A stretch of DNA of 64,000 nt from Solilutibacter tolerans (GTDB taxonomy: Bacteria; Pseudomonadota; Gammaproteobacteria; Xanthomonadales; Xanthomonadaceae), in NCBI RefSeq assembly GCF_900155935.1, contig NZ_FTLW01000004.1, forward strand, positions 1 to 64,000, given 5' to 3'. Positions 1 through 8,250 of this stretch are shown here, piece by piece. Each line of letters opens with the position of its first letter. The first letter of the stretch is position 1. Under the pieces are notes generated by a model. It did not search any database. It saw nothing but the letters and a program-made list of their open reading frames with translations, and was not told where the DNA came from. Position numbers and translations under genes: made by a program.

Positions 1-30
1 AATGATTGCGACGGTGGCTTGAACTTTCAT
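1..30 (-). CDS. 5' end of a second integron cassette gene (partial, cut by window edge)
   Basis: Ten codons are visible, reading MKVQATVAII, beginning at an ATG on the minus strand at 30-28 and running off the window. A good Shine-Dalgarno sequence (AAGGAGAT) lies about six bases before the ATG. The gene starts just beyond the attC at 69-175 and points away from intI, as cassette genes do. The hydrophobic start after a lysine could be a signal peptide or membrane anchor, but ten residues are too few to assign a function. Confidence 0.6.
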   Translation of the reverse strand, partial: MKVQATVAII

Positions 31-68
31 ACACGATCTCCTTGACGTGGGAAATTCTCGGACCAGCG

Positions 69-175
69 GCCTAACGCCTGAGTTAAGCCGACCTGTGTAG
101 CGGCACGGCGATGTGGTACACGTTACCGCATAAGCCGGGCCGCGAAGCAGGTTCGGCTTGAACGAGTTGTTAGGC
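69..175 (-). other. attC recombination site of the first complete cassette
   Basis: Read on the minus strand, the site opens with GCCTAAC (R'' core, 175-169) and closes with GTTAGGC (R' core, 75-69). The inner boxes are GTTCAAGCCG (163-154, L'') and CGGCTTAAC (L', near 90-82), with one extra C in L''. That extrahelical base is the known polarity mark of attC sites and agrees with cassettes running right to left. Between the boxes further arms can pair (ACCTG/CAGGT, GCGGC/GCCGC), giving a long imperfect hairpin. The cores and L boxes closely resemble the aadA-type attC family. Confidence 0.9.
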
Positions 176-217
176 ACCCAGCCACGAAAGATATAGAGCA
201 GACGGATAGGGCATAAC

Positions 218-427
218 TCATGTTCGTGCTTTGAGTATCCAGCCCATGCGCTTGGCACCGAAAAAGATCGCTGTGGTCACCAACAAGATGGGAAGGATCA
301 GCTTTCCGACCCGGTAGCCAAGCTCACCTGAGTTCGTATTTCCGGGCTCAAGGAATGTGAGCAGAACGGCTGTTGCTGCGATCACAGTAAAGAAGATTCC
401 GACGAACCAAACGATCTTTTTGAGCAT
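218..427 (-). CDS. small two-helix membrane protein, integron cassette gene
   Basis: This 69-residue protein starts at ATG 427-425, with AGGAG about ten bases upstream. Two hydrophobic stretches are clear: residues about 4-26 (WFVGIFFTVIAATAVLLTF) and about 41-58 (GKLILPILLVTTAIFFGA). A short polar loop separates them and the C-terminus is basic (RMGWILKART), suggesting an inner-membrane hairpin with a cytoplasmic tail. It fills the cassette between the core at 448-454 and the attC at 69-175. I recognise no family and assign no function. Base composition is visibly more AT-rich than the core genes to the right, as expected of captured cassette DNA. Confidence 0.7.
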   Translation of the reverse strand: MLKKIVWFVGIFFTVIAATAVLLTFLEPGNTNSGELGYRVGKLILPILLVTTAIFFGAKRMGWILKART

Positions 428-447
428 CCTTGCAATTCTCCTGGTGT

Positions 448-522
448 GCCTAACGCCTAATCAATTTCAAACGGGCCGGATAGCACAGCGACTGTCCGGA
501 GCTTTGAACTACATTGAATGCT
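448..522 (-). other. attC-like site with an intact R' core and a decayed R'' core
   Basis: On the minus strand the site ends with a perfect GTTAGGC core (454-448). Inside it is an inverted repeat: TTCAAA...CCGGA (466-471, 476-480 on +) faces TCCGG...TTTGAA (495-499, 503-508). This matches the L''/L' arms of an attC. The outer R'' position reads AGCATTC (522-516) instead of RYYYAAC, so that half is degenerate. The site marks the platform-side edge of the first intact cassette. It could instead be an unusual attI, but attI sites normally lack such an inverted repeat. Confidence 0.55.
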
Positions 523-804
523 AATCCTACCCAAAATCAAGCTTATCCCTACAGCTATGGGAATTGCACCAGCGGCATCCTAAACGTTATGCATCTAGGA
601 GTGGGTGTAATGGAATTAGGGGCTCGGGACAGGGATGTAATACAGCTTTTTTGGAGGGGCCTAGGGTGGCTGGGGCGACGGGTTGAAGACGAGCGCGAGC
701 GTTACGGGAGAAAGCCTCCCCGGAGCGTTGAGCTTAAGGCAGAGTCTGCGAAGTCGGAGCACAGCGATCGCAATCTGTTGACCGGTGAGCTCATTCCATC
801 AAGA
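523..804. other. integron platform leader upstream of intI (attI region, not resolved)
   Basis: No gene is convincing here between the decayed attC and the intI start. The intI frame stays open back to 514, but the extra 97 residues do not look like integrase. A possible recombination core, GTTATGC (GCATAAC on the minus strand), lies at 585-591 and may mark attI or an older cassette edge. A weak -10-like TAATAC sits at 638-643, followed by a T-run and GGAGGGG at 653-659. I could not identify a cassette promoter (Pc) or a LexA box by eye. Confidence 0.4.
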
Positions 805-1806
805 ATGAACACGCATGGGCAGATGATGCGGCAGGCTGCCGAGTTCCAGCCGGAACTGTTCGAGCTTATACGCAGAAGGTTAAGGCGGCTGAACTATAGC
901 AAGCGAACGGAGCAAGCTTATCTTGGGTGGGTGAGGCGCTTTATTGCAGCCAATCATCGCAAGCATCCTCGTCACTTGGAAGGTAGGGATGTCGAAGCTT
1001 TTTTGACCAATCTGGCTTCGAATGGTCAGGTATCGGCATCGACCCAAAACCAGGCCTTGGCAGCATTACTGTTCCTGTATCGGGATATCTTGAATGTTGA
1101 CGTGCCATGGATGGACAAAATGGTGCGCGCGAAGCGCTCGCGTCGAATTCCGGTGGTGATGTCGGCAGATGAGATTCGCCGGTTGTTGGGGATGCTGGAT
1201 GGCCAGCCGTGGCTGATGGCGGCGCTGCTCTACGGTACCGGTATGCGCCTGATGGAGTGTGTTCGGCTGCGCATCAAGGACGTGGATTTTGATCGCAATG
1301 AGATCGTGGTGCGAGATGGCAAAGGTGCGAAGGATAGGCGTGTCCCACTGCCGCAAAAGCTTAAGGAGCCGCTTCATCACGCAATAGAGCGGGCGCGTCT
1401 GTTACATGCGCATGATGTGGCGCGTGGGCTGGGGCGAGTGTGGTTGCCTGCGGCATTGGCGCGAAAGTATCTCAACGCCGAACTCGAATTAGGGTGGCAG
1501 TACGTCTTCCCTGCCGCAAAGCCGTCGCGGGACCCAAAAAGCGGAATGGTGCGACGGCATCATGTGGATGAGGCCATATTGCAACGTGCTGTCAAGAATG
1601 CTCGAGCGAAGGCGGGAATACTCAAGCCTGCGACCTGCCACACCTTGCGCCATTCCTTTGCAACGCATCTGCTTGAAGCGGGGCATGATATCCGCACAGT
1701 GCAGGAGCTCTTGGGTCATAAGGATCTGTCGACCACCCAAATCTACACCCACGTGTTGGGCCGCGGTGCTGGCGGCATCCTTAGCCCGCTTGATCGGGCG
1801 TTTTGA
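805..1806 (+). CDS. intI: integron integrase IntI (tyrosine recombinase)
   Basis: The product (333 residues from ATG 805) is a tyrosine recombinase that inserts and excises gene cassettes at attI/attC. All catalytic residues are visible: Arg148 (GTGMRLMEC), His279 and Arg282 (HTLRHSFATHLL), His305 (LLGHKD) and Tyr314 (QIYTHVL). The stretch VWLPAALARKYLNAELELGW followed by QYVFP is the extra helix region that separates integron integrases from XerC/XerD. The frame is open to 514, but 805 gives the usual family length and the expected N-terminal SAM-like domain. The gene points away from the cassettes and ends 13 bases from the convergent mfd gene. It appears intact, so cassette movement is plausible. 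Confidence 0.93.
   Translation: MNTHGQMMRQAAEFQPELFELIRRRLRRLNYSKRTEQAYLGWVRRFIAANHRKHPRHLEGRDVEAFLTNLASNGQVSASTQNQALAALLFLYRDILNVDVPWMDKMVRAKRSRRIPVVMSADEIRRLLGMLDGQPWLMAALLYGTGMRLMECVRLRIKDVDFDRNEIVVRDGKGAKDRRVPLPQKLKEPLHHAIERARLLHAHDVARGLGRVWLPAALARKYLNAELELGWQYVFPAAKPSRDPKSGMVRRHHVDEAILQRAVKNARAKAGILKPATCHTLRHSFATHLLEAGHDIRTVQELLGHKDLSTTQIYTHVLGRGAGGILSPLDRAF
1784..1804 (+). terminator. hairpin terminator inside the intI 3' end
   Basis: GCCCG (1784-1788) and CGGGC (1795-1799) form a 5-bp stem with a 6-base loop, followed by G and TTTT. It sits within the last codons of intI and would stop intI transcripts before the convergent mfd gene. The stem is short. Confidence 0.5.
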
Positions 1807-1819
1807 CGTAGATGTCGAG

Positions 1820-4800
1820 TTACTTTGCGCGCATCAGTGCGAGCAAGCCACGTGCCGTCATCAGCCGTGCATCGGCATCAGGCAGGTCGAGCTCGGTGAT
1901 GCGAAGTTTGTCGGGGCCATCCATTTTGTAGTGACGAGGTTGCCCCTGGATGAGACGGATGACCGACATCGGATCGACGTTGGGCTGCTTTTCGAATTGG
2001 ACGCGGCCACCGTTGTCGCCGAGCTCGATCTTGCGAATGCCCAATGCAGTCGCTTCGAGTTTGAGCTCGGCGATGGCGAAGAGATTTTTTGTGGCATCGG
2101 GTAGCAAGCCGAATCGGTCGATCATTTCGACCTGCAATTCGCGCAGGGTCTCGGAGTCCTTGGCGGAGCTGATGCGCTTATACAGTGTCAGGCGCGTGTG
2201 GACATCTGGCAGATAGTCATCGGGAATAAGTGATGGCACGTGCAGCTCGACATCTGCGCCGCGGTGTTCCGTCGCATCGACATCTGGCAACTTGCCTTGT
2301 TTGATGGATTGCACTGCGCGTTCCAAGAGTTCGGTATACAGGCTGAAGCCGACCTCGGTCATTTGGCCGCTTTGCTCCTCGCCCAGCAGCTCGCCCGCGC
2401 CACGAATTTCCAGGTCGTGGGTGGCGAGGGTAAAGCCGGCGCCGAGTTCGTCCATCGAGCTGATGGCATCCAATCGCTTCCTCGCATCTTCGGTGATCGA
2501 GCGTCGATCAGGGATGACGAGGTAGGCGTAGGCGCGGTGATGCGATCGCCCGACGCGGCCACGCAGCTGGTGCAATTGCGCCAAGCCGAACTTGTCGGCA
2601 CGGTTGATGATGATGGTGTTGGCGTTGGGGATGTCGATGCCGGATTCGATGATCGTCGAGGCAAGCAGCACGTTGTAGCGTTGGCGATGGAAGTCGAGCA
2701 TTACTTGTTCGAGTTCACGCTCAGGCATCTGGCCGTGGGCGATGCCGATGCGGGCTTCGGGGACCATCTCTTCCAACTCGCGTTTCATCCTGCCGATGCT
2801 TTCCAAATCGTTGTGCAGGAAGTACAGCTGGCCACCGCGCGATAGTTCGCGCTGGAAGGCTTCGCGCATCAAGGCCGCGTCCCATGGCGTCACGAAGGTC
2901 TGGACGGCGAGACGATTCGCCGGCGGCGTGGCGATGATGGACAGATCGCGCAATCCGGCCATCGCCATATTGAGCGTGCGGGGAATCGGTGTTGCCGTCA
3001 AAGTCAGCAAGTGCACGTTGGCGCGCAAGGCCTTCAACGCTTCCTTGTGGCGGACACCAAATCGCTGTTCTTCGTCGACGATGACGAGGCCAAGATCCTT
3101 GAAACGCACGTCGGGTTGCAGAAGTTTGTGCGTGCCGACGATGACATCGATCTCACCCCGCTCGACTTTCTCGAGCGCGGCCTGGGTGTCCTTTTTGGAT
3201 TTGAAGCGTGAGAGCACTTCTACCTTGAGTGGCCAATCAGCGAAGCGGTCTCGAAGGGTTCGGTAATGCTGTTCGGCCAGTAGCGTGGTGGGCACCAGTA
3301 CGGCGACTTGCTTGCCAGCCGTTGCGGTGACGAACGCGGCGCGCACGGCAACTTCGGTCTTGCCGAAGCCGACATCGCCGCACACCACGCGGTCCATCGG
3401 TTGCGATGAAGACAGGTCGCGGATCACGGCTTCGATGGCCGCATGCTGGTCCGGCGTTTCTTCGAACGGGAAGCTGGCGGCGAAGGGTTCGTACATCGCA
3501 CGATCAATGTCGAGTGCGATGCCGGAACGGGCGCGGCGCTTGGCCTGGATTTCCAGCAGTTCGGCTGCGACATCGCGCACCTTTTCTGCGGCTTTCTTCT
3601 TTGCCTTGGTCCATTGCTCGCCGCCGAGCGAATGCAAGGGTGCGGTCTCGGGCGATGCACCGGAGTAGCGCGAGACCAAGTGCAGCTGCGCGACCGGCAC
3701 GTAGAGTCGGTCGCCTTTGGCGTATTCGATGTCAAGGTATTCGCCGCGTTCGCCACCGGCTTCGAGCACGATCAGGCCGCGGTAACGACCGACGCCGTGA
3801 TCTTCGTGAACGATCGGGGCGCCTTCGGAGAGCTCGCCCAGGTCGCGGATGATCGCTTCGGGTTCGCGACCAGCACGCTTGCGTCGGCGCGGTTGCGCGG
3901 CGCGCTCGGGGAACAGTTGGCGTTCGGTGAGGATGGCACGCGCCGGCACCTCGGTGGCGAAGCCATCGTCGAGGGGGGCAACGGTGATGGTGAAGGCCGC
4001 GTCGTTCGCTGCATCCAGCGATCCGACTACATCAGGCTTTAGTTCGGCAGCAGCCAACACTTCCAGCAAGGCTTCGCGCCGACCGGGTGATTCGGCGGCG
4101 ATGACCACCTGCCCGGAGAAACTCCGGAGGAAAGCCTTGAGCGCAGAACCAGCCTCGATGTGATGTTCGCTGAGCGGCAGATTGGGTACGGGCTGCACGC
4201 CCAGAAGCAGCGCATCGTTGAAGCGTGGATGGCCACTGCCGCAGACCTCGATGCGCTGGCCATCGTTCAAACGTTCTCGCAAGGAGACGGGCGTCAGGTA
4301 CAGGGCTTCGGGCGGCAGCAATGGGCGCTCCGCATCGTGGCGACGTTGTTCGTAGCGCTCGCCGGTTTGTAGCCAGAACTTGTCGGCGGCTTCGTTCACG
4401 CCTTCACCCAGCAAAGGCAGCGTGCCCTCTGGTAAGTAGTCGAACAAGGTGGATGTGCGTTCGCCATCGCGATTCGGGGCGAAGAAGAGGGGCAGCCAGG
4501 CTTCGATGCCGGCGGGTGCGAGCCCGTTCTTCAAATCCTGATAAAGCACCGATTTGCGCGTGTCGATGCCGAAGTCATCGCGCAGGGCGTCCATCGCACG
4601 TTCCCGCGCAGCCTCGTCCATCGGTACTTCGCGGCCGGGCAGCAGTTGCACGGCATCGACCTTGTCAGCCGAGCGTTGGGTTTCCGGGTCGAACGCGCGG
4701 ATCGAATCGATTTCATCATCGAACAATTCGATGCGATAGGGCGTATCGATGCCCATCGGATAGACATCCAGCAAGCCGCCACGCACGGTGAAATCGCCGG

Positions 4801-5296
4801 GATCGAGGACTTGGGGGACGTGGCGATAGCCGGCGGATTCAAGCCGACGCTTCTCGGCATCGAAATCCAGGCGATGGCCGACGCGGTAATCGAAGCTGCC
4901 ACCCACGACATGCGTGACCGGTGCAAGACGTTGCAGCAGCGTTTGCACCGGCACGATGACGATGCCGCGTTTGTGCGAGGGCAACGAGTGCAAGGTCGCC
5001 AGTCGCTGCGACACGATGTCCGGATGCGGGCTGAAGCTGTCGTAGGGCAGGGTTTCCCAGTCCGGGAACGGCAGCAGCGGCAGGTCGGTGTCCGCACCCA
5101 GCAAGGTACGCAGGTCGGATTCGAGTTGATGGGCTTGCTGATTATCCGCGGCGACAAGCAGGATGGGCGCATCGTGTGCGCGTGCTGCCTGCGCCACTGC
5201 CCACGCAAGTCCCGAGCGCGTGCCGGGCGAGCGCCACCATGCACGGGCATGGCCCGAGCGAGGCAGGAAGGGAGTGAAATCAGGGATGGGCGACAT
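1820..5296 (-). CDS. mfd: transcription-repair coupling factor Mfd
   Basis: Mfd (1158 residues, full length) is an ATP-dependent translocase that removes RNA polymerase stalled at DNA lesions and recruits UvrA for nucleotide excision repair. The N-terminal third is the UvrB-like module. The CarD-like RNA polymerase interaction domain begins near residue 490 (IVHEDHGVGRYRGL). Helicase motif I is GDVGFGKTEVAVRAAF near 640, and motif II is DEEQ near 738 (VIVDEEQRFGVRHKEAL). The RecG-like TRG region and C-terminal TRCF domain follow. A TAAAAT box lies nine bases before the ATG with no Shine-Dalgarno sequence, so the mRNA may be almost leaderless. It converges on intI, so this gene is the chromosomal flank of the integron. 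Confidence 0.97.
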   Translation of the reverse strand: MSPIPDFTPFLPRSGHARAWWRSPGTRSGLAWAVAQAARAHDAPILLVAADNQQAHQLESDLRTLLGADTDLPLLPFPDWETLPYDSFSPHPDIVSQRLATLHSLPSHKRGIVIVPVQTLLQRLAPVTHVVGGSFDYRVGHRLDFDAEKRRLESAGYRHVPQVLDPGDFTVRGGLLDVYPMGIDTPYRIELFDDEIDSIRAFDPETQRSADKVDAVQLLPGREVPMDEAARERAMDALRDDFGIDTRKSVLYQDLKNGLAPAGIEAWLPLFFAPNRDGERTSTLFDYLPEGTLPLLGEGVNEAADKFWLQTGERYEQRRHDAERPLLPPEALYLTPVSLRERLNDGQRIEVCGSGHPRFNDALLLGVQPVPNLPLSEHHIEAGSALKAFLRSFSGQVVIAAESPGRREALLEVLAAAELKPDVVGSLDAANDAAFTITVAPLDDGFATEVPARAILTERQLFPERAAQPRRRKRAGREPEAIIRDLGELSEGAPIVHEDHGVGRYRGLIVLEAGGERGEYLDIEYAKGDRLYVPVAQLHLVSRYSGASPETAPLHSLGGEQWTKAKKKAAEKVRDVAAELLEIQAKRRARSGIALDIDRAMYEPFAASFPFEETPDQHAAIEAVIRDLSSSQPMDRVVCGDVGFGKTEVAVRAAFVTATAGKQVAVLVPTTLLAEQHYRTLRDRFADWPLKVEVLSRFKSKKDTQAALEKVERGEIDVIVGTHKLLQPDVRFKDLGLVIVDEEQRFGVRHKEALKALRANVHLLTLTATPIPRTLNMAMAGLRDLSIIATPPANRLAVQTFVTPWDAALMREAFQRELSRGGQLYFLHNDLESIGRMKRELEEMVPEARIGIAHGQMPERELEQVMLDFHRQRYNVLLASTIIESGIDIPNANTIIINRADKFGLAQLHQLRGRVGRSHHRAYAYLVIPDRRSITEDARKRLDAISSMDELGAGFTLATHDLEIRGAGELLGEEQSGQMTEVGFSLYTELLERAVQSIKQGKLPDVDATEHRGADVELHVPSLIPDDYLPDVHTRLTLYKRISSAKDSETLRELQVEMIDRFGLLPDATKNLFAIAELKLEATALGIRKIELGDNGGRVQFEKQPNVDPMSVIRLIQGQPRHYKMDGPDKLRITELDLPDADARLMTARGLLALMRAK

Positions 5297-5326
5297 CAGC
5301 CGCCCATTTTAACGCCACGGACGCGC

Positions 5327-5905
5327 TTAGGCAGGGGTGTCTTCGGTGTCGTCGTCGGGGTGTTGCTCGCGCAAGTCCAACATGATCCGGAACAGACCGG
5401 GGGTGTCGTGATCTTGCTGCCGAGTGAAGCCCAAGGATTCGCACAGGGTCAGCATCGGCGTGTTCTGGTCGAAGACGTCGCCATACAGGCGCTCGACCTT
5501 CTGCCCGCGTGCCCAGCGCACCAAACGCAGGATGAGATGACGGCCAAGGCCCATCGCGCGGATGTACTTGCTGACCAAGATGGAGAACTCGGCGTCGCGC
5601 GTGCCGGGCAGCAGGAAGACGCGGCCCACCGCGCCAACCAGGGCTTCACCGGCCGGGTAGGGCTCCGCCACGACCAGCGCAAACTCGGTGCGTGGATCGG
5701 GGTGGGTGAGACGTTGGACGTCGTCATCCGACAATTCCTGCACCGAGTGCAGGAAGCGGTTGCGGATTTCATCGGGTTCTAGCAAGGCGAACGAGGCCTT
5801 GAGCGGGCCGGCATCTTCAGGGCGGATGGGGCGGATGAGCACGTCGCGGCCATTGGGCAGGCGGATGGACTCGTGCCAAGGTGGTAGTCGATTGCGGGCA
5901 GCCAT
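5327..5905 (-). CDS. GNAT family N-acetyltransferase
   Basis: This 192-residue single-domain GNAT enzyme opens with an N-terminal strand (VLIRPIRPEDAG) and carries the acetyl-CoA loop near residues 115-122 (IRAMGLGRHLILRLV; R-x-x-G-x-G/A type). C-terminal strands follow, around DQNTPMLTLCESLGF. It resembles the acetyltransferase domain of Pat/PatZ-like protein acetylases, but no CoA-ligase domain is attached and the substrate is unknown. It ends in an acidic tail (DDDTEDT). A CAGGAT box preceded by TGG lies six bases before the ATG, matching the leaderless layout seen elsewhere in the window. It is divergent from the YjbR-like gene. Confidence 0.85.
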   Translation of the reverse strand: MAARNRLPPWHESIRLPNGRDVLIRPIRPEDAGPLKASFALLEPDEIRNRFLHSVQELSDDDVQRLTHPDPRTEFALVVAEPYPAGEALVGAVGRVFLLPGTRDAEFSILVSKYIRAMGLGRHLILRLVRWARGQKVERLYGDVFDQNTPMLTLCESLGFTRQQDHDTPGLFRIMLDLREQHPDDDTEDTPA

Positions 5906-5946
5906 CCTTTTATCCTGCCACGAAAATTGTGAACGGGAGGTGGCAC

Positions 5947-6291
5947 ATGAATGTGGTGAAGGTGCGAAAGCTGGTTTCAGGCTGGCCCGGCGTGGAAGAG
6001 GATCTCAAATGGGGCTGCGACGTGGTCTGGTCGGTGGCGGGCAAGATGTTTTGTGTGCTGCCCGAGGATCAGCGCACCGGGCCTTGTTTCAAGGTGCCTG
6101 ATGAGGACTTTTTGGCGATCACGGACCGCCCAAGCATCATCCCGGCGCCTTATCTGGCACGGGCCAAGTGGGTGTTGCTGGAAAACGGCAAGGCGATGCC
6201 AGAAGCCGAGCAGCGCGCCGCCATTCGCACCATTTATGAGCTGATCCGCGCGAAATTGCCGAAAAAGACCCAGCGAGAGCTGGCCGACTGA
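5947..6291 (+). CDS. MmcQ/YjbR family protein
   Basis: This 114-residue protein belongs to the MmcQ/YjbR (CyaY-like fold) family, small proteins often annotated as DNA-binding. The family pattern is visible: a start of VRKLVSGWPGVEEDLKWG, a core of VWSVAGKMFCVLP, and a C-terminal segment of YLARAKWVLLENG followed by a helix ending IYELIRAKLPKK. I chose ATG 5947 because GGGAGG lies six bases upstream and the longer frame to 5881 adds unrelated residues over the divergent promoter. No enzymatic role is evident. Confidence 0.85.
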   Translation: MNVVKVRKLVSGWPGVEEDLKWGCDVVWSVAGKMFCVLPEDQRTGPCFKVPDEDFLAITDRPSIIPAPYLARAKWVLLENGKAMPEAEQRAAIRTIYELIRAKLPKKTQRELAD

Positions 6292-6309
6292 GCCGGCGGG
6301 GTGGGTGCC

Positions 6310-7251
6310 TCAGTGCGCGACGGCGGGCTTGCGGCGCAAGCGACCGATGCCCTTCACCACGGCCAGGATGATCGCGCCGGCGATCACGCCCACGGCGGCA
6401 TTGGCTAGGTTCGTCCACAGCCAGCCGGGCGGGAAATGACCGATTTCCTCGACCCAGTGATGCAGGGCGGGGATGCCGTGAACCAGAATGCCGCCGCCGA
6501 CAAGGAACATGGCCGCGGTGCCCGCCCAGGACAGGAACTTCATGAACTTGGGCGCAAACCACAAGATGCCGCGACCGATGGCGCGGCTGGCCGATCCCGC
6601 CCCTTCGCGGGTCAGGCGCAGGCCCAGGTCATCCAGCTTCACGATGCCGCCGACCAGACCATAAACGCCCACGGTCATGATCGCGGCGATGGCGATCAAC
6701 ACCGCGACCTGCTTGCCAAAGGGTGCGGTAGCGACGGTGCCCAGGGTGATGACGATGATCTCGGCGGACAGGATGAAATCGGTACGGATCGCGCCTTTGA
6801 TCTTGTCCTTCTCGAACGCGACCATGTCGGTCGCGTCGTCATTGACCGCATCGACCAACTCCGCGTGGTGCGCTTCGGTCTCCTCGGGTTTGTGCAGGAA
6901 TTTGTGCGCTAGCTTTTCCACCCCCTCGTAACAGAGGAAGGCGCCGCCGATCATCAACAACGGCGTGATCAGCGGGATGTTGATGCCTTGAGCGTGCAGC
7001 CACCGCTCCAGCGCGGCGATGGCCAGCGCTGCCGGCACCAAGATGGCCTTGTTGACCATCGATCCCTTGGCGACGGCCCACACCACCGGCAGTTCGCGGT
7101 CGGCCTTCACGCCGGATACCTGCTGCGCGTTGAGTGCCAAATCGTCGCCCAGCACGCCGGCGGTCTTCTTGGTGGCGACCTTGGTCATCACCGACACGTC
7201 GTCGAGCAGGGTGGCGATGTCGTCGAACAGGGCAAAGAAACTGGAAGGCAT
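6310..7251 (-). CDS. DUF808 family inner-membrane protein (YedI-like)
   Basis: This 313-residue polytopic membrane protein matches the DUF808/YedI family. The N-terminus [40 protein letters not shown] is the family signature. Hydrophobic segments follow around residues 68-84, 93-108, 160-180, 183-205, 240-260 and 285-303. The loop [39 protein letters not shown] between helices is charged. The C-terminus is basic ([11 protein letters not shown]). The function of the family is not established. It stands alone between the convergent YjbR-like gene and rlmJ. Confidence 0.85.
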   Translation of the reverse strand: MPSSFFALFDDIATLLDDVSVMTKVATKKTAGVLGDDLALNAQQVSGVKADRELPVVWAVAKGSMVNKAILVPAALAIAALERWLHAQGINIPLITPLLMIGGAFLCYEGVEKLAHKFLHKPEETEAHHAELVDAVNDDATDMVAFEKDKIKGAIRTDFILSAEIIVITLGTVATAPFGKQVAVLIAIAAIMTVGVYGLVGGIVKLDDLGLRLTREGAGSASRAIGRGILWFAPKFMKFLSWAGTAAMFLVGGGILVHGIPALHHWVEEIGHFPPGWLWTNLANAAVGVIAGAIILAVVKGIGRLRRKPAVAH

Positions 7252-7326
7252 GGGTTTGGTCGAGTGCTGGCGTAAGCGCCGGATTCTGACACACGCGGGT
7301 GTGTGGGTGATGTCGTCGCGAGGGGC

Positions 7327-8181
7327 TCAGGCCGGTGCGCGCAGCCAGTCGATGCGGGCTTCGCCTTGGCCCTCTTCGCCCAAGGTACGTGCCAGCGACT
7401 TCAGCGTGGGCGCCAATGCCTTATCGAACTGCCATGGCGCGTTCCAGATCACCAGGCCGCTGCCGTTCATGCGCAGCGGGGAGTCGTCGGGACGCACTTG
7501 CAGCTCGATGCGCAGCGCGGACTTGGCGGGTACCGAAGTGGCCCGGCGATAGAAGCGCGCCAGTGTTCGTGCCTGCTTGATCGGATACCAAAGCGCGTAT
7601 ACACCTTGCGGCCAGCGCGTTGCGGCATCGTTCAACGCATGCAGCACGGCGTCGAACTCGGCCAATTGCGCTTCATAGGGCGGGTCGATGAGGACGAGGC
7701 CACGGTTGAGCCGAGTCGCGCCATCCTTGGGCGGCAGCAGTGCCTTCATCGCCGCGTAGCCATCGCGGGCGTGCGCGATGACGCGTCGATCGCGGGCGAA
7801 ATTTTGCTTGAGTGCTTCCGCTTCCTCAGGATTGAGCTCGCAGACGGCGATGCGGTCTTCCTCCCGCAGCGCGTGCGCGAGCAACCAAGGTGAGCCAGGG
7901 TAGGCAGTGTCGCCATGCGCGGCACGGCAGGCGGCGATGGCGTCCAGATACACATCAATGGCCGGATCCAGCCCGCGCGCGAGTCGGCCCACGCCGCCAT
8001 CGGCCTCATGGGTACGCTGTGCCTGCTCGCCGTCCAGCGCATACAGGCCGCGCCCAGCATGGGTGTCCAGCGCAAAGAGCGGGGCGGGTTTGGTGGTCAG
8101 TGCCTCGCATAGGGCGAGCAATGCGACGTGCTTGAGGACGTCGGCGTGGTTGCCGGCATGGAATCCGTGACGATAGTTCAT
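7327..8181 (-). CDS. rlmJ: 23S rRNA (adenine-2030-N6)-methyltransferase RlmJ
   Basis: RlmJ (284 residues) methylates N6 of A2030 in 23S rRNA using S-adenosylmethionine. The N-terminal signature MNYRHGFHAGNHADVLKHVALL is characteristic, and the catalytic DPPY motif is present (GLVLIDPPYEAQLAEF, near residue 165). The frame could start six bases earlier at 8187. I chose 8181 because family members begin right at this signature and because CAGAAT, preceded by TGA, lies exactly six bases before this ATG, the leaderless layout seen at several genes here. It is divergent from creB. Confidence 0.93.
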   Translation of the reverse strand: MNYRHGFHAGNHADVLKHVALLALCEALTTKPAPLFALDTHAGRGLYALDGEQAQRTHEADGGVGRLARGLDPAIDVYLDAIAACRAAHGDTAYPGSPWLLAHALREEDRIAVCELNPEEAEALKQNFARDRRVIAHARDGYAAMKALLPPKDGATRLNRGLVLIDPPYEAQLAEFDAVLHALNDAATRWPQGVYALWYPIKQARTLARFYRRATSVPAKSALRIELQVRPDDSPLRMNGSGLVIWNAPWQFDKALAPTLKSLARTLGEEGQGEARIDWLRAPA

Positions 8182-8250
8182 CGGCACATTCTGTCACCGA
8201 CTTCGCATCGACCACACAAATCATTTGCCGCGCGCGGTTAGGATGCGGTC
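8182..8250. promoter_or_regulatory. divergent rlmJ/creB promoter region with two leaderless -10 boxes
   Basis: On minus, CAGAAT is followed by GTGCCG and the rlmJ ATG at 8181. On plus, TAGGAT (8239-8244) is followed by GCGGTC and the creB ATG at 8251. Neither gene has a Shine-Dalgarno sequence, and neither has a recognisable -35 box. Both are therefore likely leaderless. Confidence 0.5.

Noticed and set aside
514-804. 97-residue N-terminal extension of the integrase frame
   Set aside because: The extra residues do not resemble an integrase and overlap the attC-like site; the start at 805 gives the normal family length.
1562-2104. 180-residue plus-strand ORF across intI and mfd
   Set aside because: It is antisense to the mfd 3' end and out of frame with intI; both real genes fully explain the region.
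4646-5782. 378-residue plus-strand ORF over mfd and the GNAT gene
   Set aside because: It is a high-GC shadow frame with no recognisable domain, opposite to two clear genes.
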